Positions 1 to 6,979 of a stretch of DNA of 64,000 nucleotides are shown piece by piece. The stretch is taken from contig CAADWX010000001.1 of assembly GCA_900752905.1 (NCBI GenBank), positions 16,040 to 80,039 of the forward strand, written 5' to 3'. Source of the stretch: Bacilli bacterium (GTDB lineage Bacteria; Bacillota_I; Bacilli_A; RF39; UBA660). Position 1 is the first letter of the stretch; the number at the start of each line of letters is the position of its first letter. Under the pieces are notes generated by a model. The model was not told the origin of the DNA. It did no database searches and saw nothing but the letters and a program-made list of their open reading frames with translations. The translations under genes and the position numbers were made by a program.

Positions 1-526
1 CTACAACATAATTTTTCATATCCATATTGTAATAAATATTCATAAGTGATCGCATATTTTTAGTATCAGCTAAATCATTATTTATTATATATAAAGCTTT
101 ATCACTTTGATCTAATGCAGTCAAATTAATTTCATCTAATGTATGATTTGTATCTATTAATATTACGTCATATCTTGATTTTAATTTGGCAATAACAATA
201 TTTAAATATTTAATACCAATTTTATTAGCAAGTCTTGGATCACGAGGAGAAGGAAGAACATCAATATATTCATCATATTTTTCAACATAATCCTCTATTT
301 TAGTAAACCTGTTTTCTCTCAAATCATCAACTAATTTAAATATGTCAGTATTATTCTCCATATTCAAATAAAGTGATACAGCACCAGCATACATATCTAA
401 ATCCATTATTAGAACCTTTTTGTTTTCATGTTCAAATATACCTGCTAAATTAATTGTTGTAATAGTTTTTCCTACTCCCCCTTTAACAGAAGAAATTGTA
501 AATACCTTTGCTTGTTTTATTGCCAT
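1..526 (-). CDS. TadZ/CpaE-like MinD-family ATPase (partial, runs off left edge)
   Basis: The first 175 codons are present; the C-terminus lies beyond the window. Residues 15-21 read KGGVGKT, the deviant Walker A of ParA/MinD ATPases, followed by a Walker A'-like strand VLIMDLD at 38-44. ATPases of this type (TadZ/CpaE) place the Tad/Flp pilus machine at the pole. The start codon at 526 is only 2 nt after the preceding TadE-like stop and has a GGGGAT ribosome site, so it is the fourth gene of the flp-tadE-tadE operon. A MinD/ParA partition role is the alternative, but the pilin genes directly upstream favour TadZ. Confidence 0.8.
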   Translation of the reverse strand, partial: MAIKQAKVFTISSVKGGVGKTITTINLAGIFEHENKKVLIMDLDMYAGAVSLYLNMENNTDIFKLVDDLRENRFTKIEDYVEKYDEYIDVLPSPRDPRLANKIGIKYLNIVIAKLKSRYDVILIDTNHTLDEINLTALDQSDKALYIINNDLADTKNMRSLMNIYYNMDMKNYVV

Positions 527-528
527 AA

Positions 529-900
529 TTATCCCCTTTCTACAATAATATTATCTCCATCAAATGTACCTTTGTATGTTACCTCAATATTTTTTATAGG
601 ATTACTAAATAAATTACTAAATATACCATTTACTTTAGTTTTTATATATACATATAAATCACCATTATCATAATAAACTTTATAATCTTCAATGTTTTTA
701 ATATTTTTTTTAATTAATTCAATCGTTTGTTCTTCATCTAAATTTTTACTAAAAGATGTTCTAACAGTATACTTTATATTATTTTCAACATTTCTTTTTT
801 CATATGTAGCATACGATATATCAATAATAACTCCAAGTAACATAAATAATACTGGTATTAAAATAATAAATATAGTTAATGTTTGTCCTCTATTATTCAT
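529..900 (-). CDS. TadE/TadG-like pseudopilin
   Basis: This 123-residue protein begins MNNRGQTL followed by one hydrophobic segment at about residues 8-30, the layout of TadE/TadG minor pilins, which have a prepilin-like N-terminus and an extracellular remainder. It is the second of two tandem TadE-like genes; its start overlaps the stop of the first by 8 nt, so they are translationally coupled. The extracellular part is short and has no recognised domain. The family assignment rests on the N-terminus and on position between the Flp pilin gene and the TadZ-like ATPase gene. Confidence 0.72.
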   Translation of the reverse strand: MNNRGQTLTIFIILIPVLFMLLGVIIDISYATYEKRNVENNIKYTVRTSFSKNLDEEQTIELIKKNIKNIEDYKVYYDNGDLYVYIKTKVNGIFSNLFSNPIKNIEVTYKGTFDGDNIIVERG

Positions 901-1234
901 TTTTATAAATTGTCCTGCTTTCTTCTATTTTATAAGGATTTCCTAGTATATTAGATAATCCAGGTGTATTTATATCAATTTTTTTTGAAATAGTTATTGT
1001 TAAAAACTCATCTTTTTCATCAATAAAAAACTCAACACCATTCTCTGTCACAAACGATTGGATTTTATCTTTTTTATTGTTTTCATATAAAGAAACAACA
1101 TCATTTAAAATATCATTCATTTCATTTTTTTTTAGCAAAATATTGGCAAAATCAAATACTGCCATAATAAATAATATCAAAATAGGCAAAATCATTATAA
1201 ATTCAACTAAAGCTTGACCTCTATTATTCTTCAT
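893..1234 (-). CDS. TadE-family minor pilin
   Basis: This 113-residue protein starts MKNNRGQALVEF with a transmembrane stretch at about residues 12-32. The GQALVEF signature is the TadE motif and matches the GQALVEY of the neighbouring Flp pilin. A longer reading frame would begin with TTG two codons earlier, but the ATG at 1234 sits about 7 nt after a GGGAGGG ribosome site and is preferred. It lies downstream of flp, behind a terminator that probably allows partial read-through, so pilin is made in excess over minor pilins. Confidence 0.78.
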   Translation of the reverse strand: MKNNRGQALVEFIMILPILILFIMAVFDFANILLKKNEMNDILNDVVSLYENNKKDKIQSFVTENGVEFFIDEKDEFLTITISKKIDINTPGLSNILGNPYKIEESRTIYKNE

Positions 1235-1267
1235 AATCAACCCTCCCTATTATCATACAAATTATAC

Positions 1268-1300
1268 CAAAAAAAAAAGAAATACTCAAGTAATATTTCT
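1268..1300 (-). terminator. Intrinsic terminator after the Flp pilin gene
   Basis: A 7-bp stem (1278-1284 with 1294-1300) and a 9-nt loop are followed, on the minus strand, by about ten T residues. It separates flp from the tadE genes and could set the pilin to minor-pilin ratio. Confidence 0.7.
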
Positions 1301-1303
1301 ATT

Positions 1304-1501
1304 TTAATCTACACAACTTCCCTCACCTGGTTTATTTCCTTCAACATAAGTTTTTCCAACTAAATTGCAAGAAGATTTTGTCATAGAATCTTGTAAATAA
1401 CCACCCAATAATTTAACTACTGCCACAACTACAACGCTTATAACAGCTATAATAAGTAAATATTCAACTAATGCTTGACCTTTATTGCTTAATTTTTTCA
1501 T
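1304..1501 (-). CDS. flp: Flp/Fap-type major pilin
   Basis: This 65-residue prepilin has a short basic leader (MKKLSNKG), the GQALVEYLL motif with the glutamate needed for assembly, and one hydrophobic helix at about residues 12-32. The length fits Flp pilins, the major subunit of Tad pili. Two cysteines (near 40 and 63) in the C-terminal tail may form a disulfide, which is not usual for short Flp pilins. Start: ATG at 1501 with GGAGGA 7 nt upstream. It is the first gene of the tad cluster, with its own TTGACA/TATAAT promoter and a terminator directly after it. Confidence 0.88.
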   Translation of the reverse strand: MKKLSNKGQALVEYLLIIAVISVVVVAVVKLLGGYLQDSMTKSSCNLVGKTYVEGNKPGEGSCVD

Positions 1502-1542
1502 GTAACATTCCTCCTGATTTCAAGTATTCTTTCTAATAACAT

Positions 1543-1569
1543 ATTATACTTTTTTTATATATTTGTCAA
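1543..1569 (-). promoter_or_regulatory. SigA-type promoter of flp
   Basis: On the minus strand TTGACA (1564-1569) and TATAAT (1543-1548) are separated by 15 nt. Both hexamers match consensus; the spacer is shorter than the usual 17. Confidence 0.65.
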
Positions 1570-1607
1570 ATGTTTTTTTATGTGATATTATTGTTTTAGT
1601 GATTTAA

Positions 1608-1928
1608 ATGAATGTAATTATAAACAATAAAAAATATGATGTTAAAAATTGTAAAAACTTATTTTCAAAATTTAAAGGAATGATGTTTTTAAGAAAAAAA
1701 ACTAAGACTTGCTACAGATTTAAAAAGTGTAATAGTATTCATACCTTTTTTTGCTTGCAAAATTTAGATATCATTATGTGTGATAAAAATAATAATATTC
1801 TTTTTAAATATAAAGATTTAAAACCTAATAGAATTATATTACCTAAAAAGAATGTTTATTATACATACGAGTTTTCTAGTAATATGATAGATATAAATAA
1901 TGTATATGAAATAAAGACTATTGATTAA
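1608..1928 (+). CDS. DUF192 family protein
   Basis: This 106-residue protein has the DUF192 layout: a KFKGMMF stretch near residue 22 (family RGLMFR), then a central IHTFFCLQNLDIIMCDKNN segment matching the family's H-T-F-x-M-x-F/x-DVVFLD core, then a short beta-rich end. The function of DUF192 is not established; members are small, often secreted or cytosolic. No signal peptide is visible. It is one of few plus-strand genes here and converges on cysS, overlapping it by 11 nt inside a long palindrome. The start at 1608 is the only ATG ahead of the conserved core. Confidence 0.7.
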   Translation: MNVIINNKKYDVKNCKNLFSKFKGMMFLRKKTKTCYRFKKCNSIHTFFCLQNLDIIMCDKNNNILFKYKDLKPNRIILPKKNVYYTYEFSSNMIDINNVYEIKTID

Positions 1929-1946
1929 TAGTCTTTATTTCATATA
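1903..1946. terminator. 20-bp palindrome, bidirectional terminator candidate
   Basis: A perfect 20-bp inverted repeat (1903-1922 with 1927-1946) with a 4-nt GATT centre spans both convergent stop codons. It codes for YEIKTI at the end of both proteins. No long T tract follows on either side, so termination efficiency is uncertain. Confidence 0.6.
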
Positions 1947-3342
1947 TTGTACCTTCTCTTGTATCTTTTATATAAATACCTTTACTTGCTAATTCTTTTC
2001 GTATATTATCCGCTAATTCATAATTTTTATCTTCTTTTGCTTGTTTTCTTAAATTAATTTTATTTTCTATATATTTTTTTAATTCTATATCAATGCTATC
2101 CTCTTTATTATCTTTATCATTTAATAAATCTAAAGATAATACTTTGTCAAAATCTCCTATTAAATATATTTTTGAATTATTAGATAAATCTTCATCCTTA
2201 ATTACATCATATAATACTGTAATAGCAGATGAAGTATTTAAATCATTTTCAAGTGCTTTTGTAAAATTATTTTGATAATATATTATTTTATCACCATTTA
2301 ATTCACCTGATAAATTTTCCTTTATTGTTTTAATCTTATTTAATAGTTTATTGTATGTATTAGAAATTTGATCTAAAGCATCATACGAAAATAATAACTG
2401 TTTTCTATAATGTGATTGTAGACAAAATAGCCTATAAACAATTGGATTATAACCTTTTTCTTCAAGTAATGAAATTGTCAAAAAATTTTCTTTAGATTTG
2501 CTCATTTTACCAGTTTGATCATTTAAATGTTCACTATGAAACCAATAATTACACCATTTATGTCCCAAATAGCTTTCAGATTGAGCTATTTCATTAGTAT
2601 GATGTGGAAATATATTATCAACACCACCACAATGAATATCCAAATATTCGCCTAAATATTTTAATGAAATGCAAGAACACTCTATGTGCCATCCAGGATA
2701 ACCAATTCCCCAAGGACTATCCCATTTTAGTTGTTGATCTTCAAATTTAGACTTAGTAAACCAAAGAACAAAATCATTTTTATTTTTTTTATTCGAATCA
2801 ATTTCAACATCATTTCTTACAGCTTCAATCAAAGAATCTTCTGAATGATTAGTAAGAACATAATACTCTTTTAACTTGGAAGTATCAAAATATATATTTC
2901 CCCCTGCTTTATATGCATAATCATCATTTAATAATTTTTCAATCATATTGATGTATTCATCAATACATGAAGTTGCAGGTACTATAATATCTGGTTTTTT
3001 TACATTTAGTTTTTTCAAATCATTAAAAAAACATTGTGTATAATATTTGGCTATTTCTAAAACCGTTTTGTGTTCTCTTTTAGCGCCTTTTACCATTTTA
3101 TCTTCACCTGTATCAGCATCACTAGATAAATGTCCAACATCAGTTATGTTCATACATCTTTGAACATTATAACCAATATAATTTAAACTTTTTTCCAAAA
3201 TATCTTCCATTATATATGTTCTAAGATTACCTATATGTGCATAATGATATACTGTAGGACCACAAGTATACATTTTTACATGTTTTCCATCTCTAGGAAT
3301 AAATTCCTCTATTTTTCTCGATAATGTGTTGTACAATTTCAT
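1918..3342 (-). CDS. cysS: Cysteinyl-tRNA synthetase
   Basis: This 474-residue enzyme charges tRNA-Cys in the cytoplasm and is normal length for the family. Visible are the first zinc ligand in CGPTVY (residues 27-32), the HIGH-type signature HIGN (36-39), the SCIS and HCGGVD zinc-site motifs, and the KMSKS loop (TGKMSKSKEN). The C-terminal anticodon-binding helices are present up to the end. Start: ATG at 3342 behind GAAGGTGAAGG. The last codons are part of the palindrome shared with the convergent DUF192 gene. Confidence 0.96.
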   Translation of the reverse strand: MKLYNTLSRKIEEFIPRDGKHVKMYTCGPTVYHYAHIGNLRTYIMEDILEKSLNYIGYNVQRCMNITDVGHLSSDADTGEDKMVKGAKREHKTVLEIAKYYTQCFFNDLKKLNVKKPDIIVPATSCIDEYINMIEKLLNDDYAYKAGGNIYFDTSKLKEYYVLTNHSEDSLIEAVRNDVEIDSNKKNKNDFVLWFTKSKFEDQQLKWDSPWGIGYPGWHIECSCISLKYLGEYLDIHCGGVDNIFPHHTNEIAQSESYLGHKWCNYWFHSEHLNDQTGKMSKSKENFLTISLLEEKGYNPIVYRLFCLQSHYRKQLLFSYDALDQISNTYNKLLNKIKTIKENLSGELNGDKIIYYQNNFTKALENDLNTSSAITVLYDVIKDEDLSNNSKIYLIGDFDKVLSLDLLNDKDNKEDSIDIELKKYIENKINLRKQAKEDKNYELADNIRKELASKGIYIKDTREGTIYEIKTINQ

Positions 3343-3465
3343 AAACCTTCACCTTCTAGTAAATTATAACATATTATATAGATATTTAATAGTATAAAAT
3401 TATTTAAAAAAAATACTTATTAAATATAAAATGTATATATTTTTTATAAATTTCTTTAAAAATTA

Positions 3466-3494
3466 TTGCATAATTTGCCCGGTTATGCTATTAT
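3466..3494 (+). promoter_or_regulatory. Promoter of the tRNA(CAT)-tRNA-Leu pair
   Basis: TTGCAT (3466-3471) and TATTAT (3489-3494) are separated by exactly 17 nt, placing the start near 3501, about 17 nt ahead of the first tRNA. The spacer contains an 11-nt segment (3477-3487) complementary to the tRNA anticodon arm. Confidence 0.6.
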
Positions 3495-3517
3495 TAAAGA
3501 GTGCTAAATGCATATAT

Positions 3518-3594
3518 GGACCCTTAGCTCAGTTGGTTAGAGCATCCGGCTCATAACCGGGCGGTCATAGGTTCGAGTCCTATAGGGTCCACCA
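3518..3594 (+). tRNA. tRNA with CAT anticodon (Ile2 type or elongator Met)
   Basis: The 77-nt gene folds into a full cloverleaf: acceptor GGACCCT/AGGGTCC, D arm, anticodon loop CTCATAA, T arm AGGTTCGAGTCCT, and encoded CCA. The G1-C72 pair excludes initiator tRNA. The acceptor stem and TTAGCTC start resemble lysidine-modified tRNA-Ile2 more than elongator Met, but this cannot be settled by eye. Confidence 0.93.
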
Positions 3595-3600
3595 TCTTGT

Positions 3601-3685
3601 GCAGGTGTGGCGAAATTGGCAGACGCGCTAGACTTAGGATCTAGTGTCTTACGACATGGGGGTTCAAGTCCCTTCACCTGCACCA
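3601..3685 (+). tRNA. tRNA-Leu (TAG)
   Basis: The 85-nt class II tRNA has a long variable arm, acceptor GCAGGTG/CACCTGC, anticodon loop ACTTAGG with anticodon TAG, T arm GGGTTCAAGTCCC and encoded CCA. It starts 6 nt after the CAT tRNA and shares its transcript. Confidence 0.95.
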
Positions 3686-3696
3686 CTTTGTTTACC

Positions 3697-3720
3697 ACTA
3701 GTCTTATGACTAGTTTTTTT
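3697..3720 (+). terminator. Terminator of the tRNA pair
   Basis: ACTAGTC (3697-3703), loop TTAT, GACTAGT (3708-3714), then a T run. Confidence 0.85.
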
Positions 3721-3722
3721 GT

Positions 3723-3775
3723 GCCCTATGACCGCCATAGAATGAAAGGATGCTCTTTAAACTAATCTTAATTAT
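3723..3775 (-). pseudogene. Decayed inverted copy of the CAT tRNA
   Basis: Read on the minus strand, this stretch follows the neighbouring CAT tRNA in order. CCTATGACCGCC (3725-3736) is the exact complement of 3560-3571, and GGATGCTCT (3748-3756) is the exact complement of 3539-3547, with the right spacing between them and weaker matches beyond. The anticodon arm is destroyed and no cloverleaf can form. It lies 5 nt after the terminator of the intact pair. Positions 3776-4090 hold no gene: the sequence is almost pure A/T with no ORF or clear hairpin apart from the ribosome site of the next gene. Confidence 0.68.
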
Positions 3776-4090
3776 AATATTTTGTAATATAAATATTCAA
3801 AATCAAAATATTTTATAATAATTAATACATTTTTATAAAGCAATAAAAGGCAACATAATTAACACATATCTAATTTTAATTATTTTATGTCCAATATAAT
3901 AATAATTCACAAATAAATAAAAAAAACTAATTATATACAAAAAAATTACTTTTTATAATTATAAAGTTCAAAATCAAATTTATTAATGTTAAAAAAATAT
4001 ATTTCATATTTATTAAATATTCGAAATAACAAAAACAGTCATTTGATTTAGTTATGTTAATACTCTAAAATTTAATTTGAGGTGATTATT

Positions 4091-4846
4091 ATGGATGAAA
4101 ATATGAAAAGTTTAATAAATGAATTTTGTAAAATAAATAATAAAGGTTGGATAAAAAGTAAATATAAAAGTTATGGTAATGTTGGATTAACATTTGAAAA
4201 TGAAATTAATAAAAAAATTGATTCAATGTTTTTTCCTGATTACAAAGATATAGAAATAAAATGTTCGACACGATTTAGCCGATATCCTTTACATTTATTT
4301 AATACTGCTTTTGATGGCCCGACATTTCCTGAAATTAATAGAATAATTGAAAAATATGGATATCCAGATAAAGATATAAGTGATAAAAATATTTTTATTG
4401 CAACACTTAATTGTAAGAATCCATGTTGCGTAAATAATAATTTTAAATTTAAATTTGAAATTGATAAAAAAAGTGAAATATTAATATTATGTGTTTACAA
4501 TAAAAATAATGAACTAATTGAAAGAGAATCCTTTGTTTACTTAGACAAATTAAAAGATCATTTATGCCTAAAATTAAATAAACTAGCTTTAATAAGGGCT
4601 AGTAAAAAAATTATTGATGATGTTATTTATTATAGGTATTATTCACTAGAATTATATAAACTAAAATCATTTGAAACTTTTTTAAATTTATTAGAAAGAG
4701 GAATTATAGAAATAAGTATTGTTGCTAGACTTATTAAAAGTGGTGATAAGATTGGAACATATAGTAACAAAAGTTTAGAATTTACTATTAAAAAAAATTT
4801 CATTTCCCTATTATTTGATAAAATTCACTATTTAGAAGCTGGATAG
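4091..4846 (+). CDS. MvaI/BcnI-family restriction endonuclease (orphan)
   Basis: This 251-residue protein has the usual length of MvaI/BcnI enzymes, monomeric type II endonucleases related to MutH. The N-terminal NKGWIKSKYKS block corresponds to the family's GWI.S opening, and KDIEIKC near residue 56 supplies the E-x-K half of the PD-(D/E)xK active site. No methyltransferase gene is adjacent, so it may be an orphan nuclease or protect by another route. The ATG at 4091 has GAGGTGAT 5 nt upstream; a GTG at 4082 overlaps that ribosome site and is rejected. The last codons and stop run into a decayed tRNA-Arg copy. Very low G+C and the tRNA flanks suggest lateral acquisition. Confidence 0.72.
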   Translation: MDENMKSLINEFCKINNKGWIKSKYKSYGNVGLTFENEINKKIDSMFFPDYKDIEIKCSTRFSRYPLHLFNTAFDGPTFPEINRIIEKYGYPDKDISDKNIFIATLNCKNPCCVNNNFKFKFEIDKKSEILILCVYNKNNELIERESFVYLDKLKDHLCLKLNKLALIRASKKIIDDVIYYRYYSLELYKLKSFETFLNLLERGIIEISIVARLIKSGDKIGTYSNKSLEFTIKKNFISLLFDKIHYLEAG

Positions 4847-4892
4847 AAATTGCACTTCTTTATGGTCGTGTTGTTCGAATCCTAATCAAGAG
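4822..4892 (+). pseudogene. Decayed inverted copy of tRNA-Arg (TCT)
   Basis: This plus-strand stretch aligns end to end with the intact minus-strand tRNA-Arg at 4937-5013. The D-arm piece AGCTGGATAGA is identical (11 of 11), CTTCT of the anticodon loop is kept, then GGTCG and the T-loop GTTCGAATC. Acceptor stems no longer pair. The stop codon of the endonuclease gene (4844-4846) is the TAG of the D loop, so the gene's end overlaps this relic. Confidence 0.7.
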
Positions 4893-4897
4893 CAATA

Positions 4898-4926
4898 AAC
4901 AAAAAAACCGTTGAATTTCAACGGTT
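4898..4926 (-). terminator. Terminator of tRNA-Arg
   Basis: A 9-bp stem AACCGTTGA/TCAACGGTT (4906-4914 with 4918-4926) is followed on the minus strand by a T run. Confidence 0.85.
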
Positions 4927-4936
4927 ATTTTCATTA

Positions 4937-5013
<77 letters not shown>

Positions 5014-5059
5014 ATTCCTGTTCTAACTGAACAAGACAATTATACAATAAAAATTTCTT

Positions 5060-6016
5060 TTATTCAATAGTTTTTATAACACTTTTATAAATTTCTTTTC
5101 CATTATAATTAAATATAACTTCATCAACATCATAATTATCACCAATTGATAAACTTATTGTGTTAATAACCTCTTCTAGTATATTATACGTATCAATATT
5201 ATCAAAAATATTTTCATTAAATGTTAAATATATACTGCTATTATCATTTTTCTTATTTAATATTTTAGTATTATTATTTAGATAGCTTATTAAATTGTTA
5301 TGATATAATGAACCCTTAGATAATTCTTGAACAATTACATCTATTTTATCACTACCACCATCAATATACTTAGTAACTGGTACATAATAAATATTATCAT
5401 TATATTTACTTAAATAATATATTGTTATTTTATCAATATTTTTGTAAGTTGTAATATCATATTCTTTATTAATTCCATAGCCTCTATCTAATGATGTTGG
5501 AAGAATTTTCCCAGATGGCAGCTTTGTTAGTACATCACCATTTACATATATTATAACATTTTTTACATTTTCTATGGATGTTAATGTATACACAATTGAT
5601 TCTATTACTTTGCTTTCGTTAAATTCTTCTATATTTAAAAATTCAATCGAAAAATTTACCTTAATTGTACCTTCGACATATTCAACGCTCAATATTTTTG
5701 TATCACTTGGAATTACTGGTTTGAAACCACTTGGAATTTTGCTTTCTTCTTTTCCTGAAATTATTAGAAGCTCTAATAATTCCTTTGCTTTTTGATCTAT
5801 TTTCTCATTATGTTCAAGGGCGACAGTTGTTCTTGAAACGTAATCATATTGATCAATTAAATAAATGACATTACTTTCTAAAGTATAATCAACATATTCC
5901 AATTTTTTTTCAACTTCTAATACATTAGTTTTAGGCATTAAAGTAAGTAAAAATAAAGTAAATAACGTAGCCGATGTAATTATAATTCTATTTAGTATCC
6001 TCTTTTTTAACACCAT
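5060..6016 (-). CDS. GerM-like protein with two GerMN domains
   Basis: This 318-residue protein has a basic N-terminus and a hydrophobic segment at about residues 10-27, then two repeated alpha/beta units (about 60-165 and 195-310). Each unit carries the GerMN pattern: an elongated strand with D-GT-I-K-VNFS or S-IYLTFN, then a helix and a V..V.....NG strand. GerM is a forespore protein that in Bacillus helps hold the SpoIIIAG-SpoIIQ complex and is needed for sporulation. No lipobox cysteine is seen, so it is membrane-anchored rather than a lipoprotein. It follows gerE and spoIIIAH on the same strand, which supports a spore role. Confidence 0.78.
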   Translation of the reverse strand: MVLKKRILNRIIITSATLFTLFLLTLMPKTNVLEVEKKLEYVDYTLESNVIYLIDQYDYVSRTTVALEHNEKIDQKAKELLELLIISGKEESKIPSGFKPVIPSDTKILSVEYVEGTIKVNFSIEFLNIEEFNESKVIESIVYTLTSIENVKNVIIYVNGDVLTKLPSGKILPTSLDRGYGINKEYDITTYKNIDKITIYYLSKYNDNIYYVPVTKYIDGGSDKIDVIVQELSKGSLYHNNLISYLNNNTKILNKKNDNSSIYLTFNENIFDNIDTYNILEEVINTISLSIGDNYDVDEVIFNYNGKEIYKSVIKTIE

Positions 6017-6045
6017 TTCACCTCTTTAATTAATAGTATGAAAAA

Positions 6046-6065
6046 AAACCGCTTTAATGCGATTT
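6046..6065 (-). terminator. Terminator after gerE
   Basis: A 7-bp stem (6046-6052 with 6059-6065, one G-T pair) and a T run on the minus strand start at the gerE stop codon. Confidence 0.65.
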
Positions 6066-6271
6066 TATAGTGTAATTTCACCAAGTTTAAGTAATTCTAC
6101 AACAGCACTTGCTCTGCCTTTGACTCCAAGCTTTTGCATAGCATTTGATATATGATTTCTAACTGTTTTTTCACTAATTTTTAATTTTTCAGAAATTTGA
6201 ACAGTTGTATTATTTTGTATTAACAATTCAAAGACTTCTTTTTCTCTTTTTGTTAATATGCTTTTTTTCAT
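6065..6271 (-). CDS. gerE: GerE, LuxR-type late sporulation regulator
   Basis: At 68 residues this is a free-standing LuxR-type DNA-binding domain. It is close to Bacillus GerE along the whole length, including LTKREKEVFELL, ISEKTVRNHISNAMQKLG and VKGRASAVVELL. GerE acts in the mother cell as the last regulator of spore coat genes. The four-helix HTH fills residues 6-65, leaving no receiver or sensor domain. Start: ATG at 6271 after GAGAGGGAG. It lies between spoIIIAH and the GerM-like gene, all on the minus strand. Confidence 0.9.
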   Translation of the reverse strand: MKKSILTKREKEVFELLIQNNTTVQISEKLKISEKTVRNHISNAMQKLGVKGRASAVVELLKLGEITL

Positions 6272-6360
6272 AAACTCCCTCTCTTTCTAAGATGATGGAT
6301 TATATTTTTATTCATATTATTGTATGTATTTAAATATACAATGTGTATGTTTTTTTACTA

Positions 6361-6388
6361 AAAAAAAGTTCATATATTTATGAACTTT
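6361..6388 (-). terminator. Terminator after spoIIIAH
   Basis: A 10-bp stem (6365-6374 with 6379-6388) and TATT loop overlap the spoIIIAH stop and are followed by seven Ts on the minus strand. Confidence 0.8.
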
Positions 6389-6893
6389 AAGCACTAAACT
6401 GTACAGTTACATACATTTTTGTTTCAAATTTTTCTTGAATTGTATTCATTATATTGTTAGCTAGTGTTGTATCATGTTCACTACCAGATATAACAACTTT
6501 AACTTGATTATTTTTTATTTTTATAAAAGATTTTAATTTATATGAAGATTCTATCAAATTTTCCAACTCTTCTTCTTTATTCTTATTTGTATTTAAATCT
6601 TTCATTTTATCAAATGCATCATTTTTTTCTTCAACACTTGACTTATTGTCCATTAATACTAATTTTAATGTATCTAATTCTTTTAAATATTCTTCATCAT
6701 CAGCAACTTTTAAAGCTGTTATTACTTCATTTTCTTCTATAGAAACTTTTGTATCCTCTTCACTAGTATCTTTAGTTACAAAATTAGAATTATTTGTTAT
6801 CAATAATTCTGTTGGCATTGTAACATAATACACACTCAATACTAAAATTAAACTAAATAATGTCAAAAACCATAAATTCTTTTTATTTATCAT
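6387..6893 (-). CDS. spoIIIAH: Stage III sporulation protein AH-like
   Basis: This 168-residue protein opens with the SpoIIIAH signature: a short basic head, the membrane helix NLWFLTLFSLILVLSVYYVT (residues 6-25), a charged linker of about 60 residues, and a C-terminal domain with the YscJ/FliF-like ring-building fold (about 95-165). In Bacillus it spans the mother-cell membrane and binds SpoIIQ to form the channel feeding the forespore. Normally it is the last gene of an eight-gene spoIIIA operon; here no other spoIIIA gene is next to it, since thrS lies directly upstream. Confidence 0.83.
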   Translation of the reverse strand: MINKKNLWFLTLFSLILVLSVYYVTMPTELLITNNSNFVTKDTSEEDTKVSIEENEVITALKVADDEEYLKELDTLKLVLMDNKSSVEEKNDAFDKMKDLNTNKNKEEELENLIESSYKLKSFIKIKNNQVKVVISGSEHDTTLANNIMNTIQEKFETKMYVTVQFSA

Positions 6894-6952
6894 TTGTATC
6901 CTCCCCTAGTGCATATCTAATTAAAACTATGATAAAAAGGATTAAATATTAC

Positions 6953-6979
6953 AAAAAAAAGGATTTTTCTCCTTTTTTT
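6953..6979 (-). terminator. Terminator after thrS
   Basis: An A-rich arm ending AAGGA (to 6963) pairs with TCCTT and following Ts (6970-6979), with a T run on the minus strand; it overlaps the thrS stop. Confidence 0.7.
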
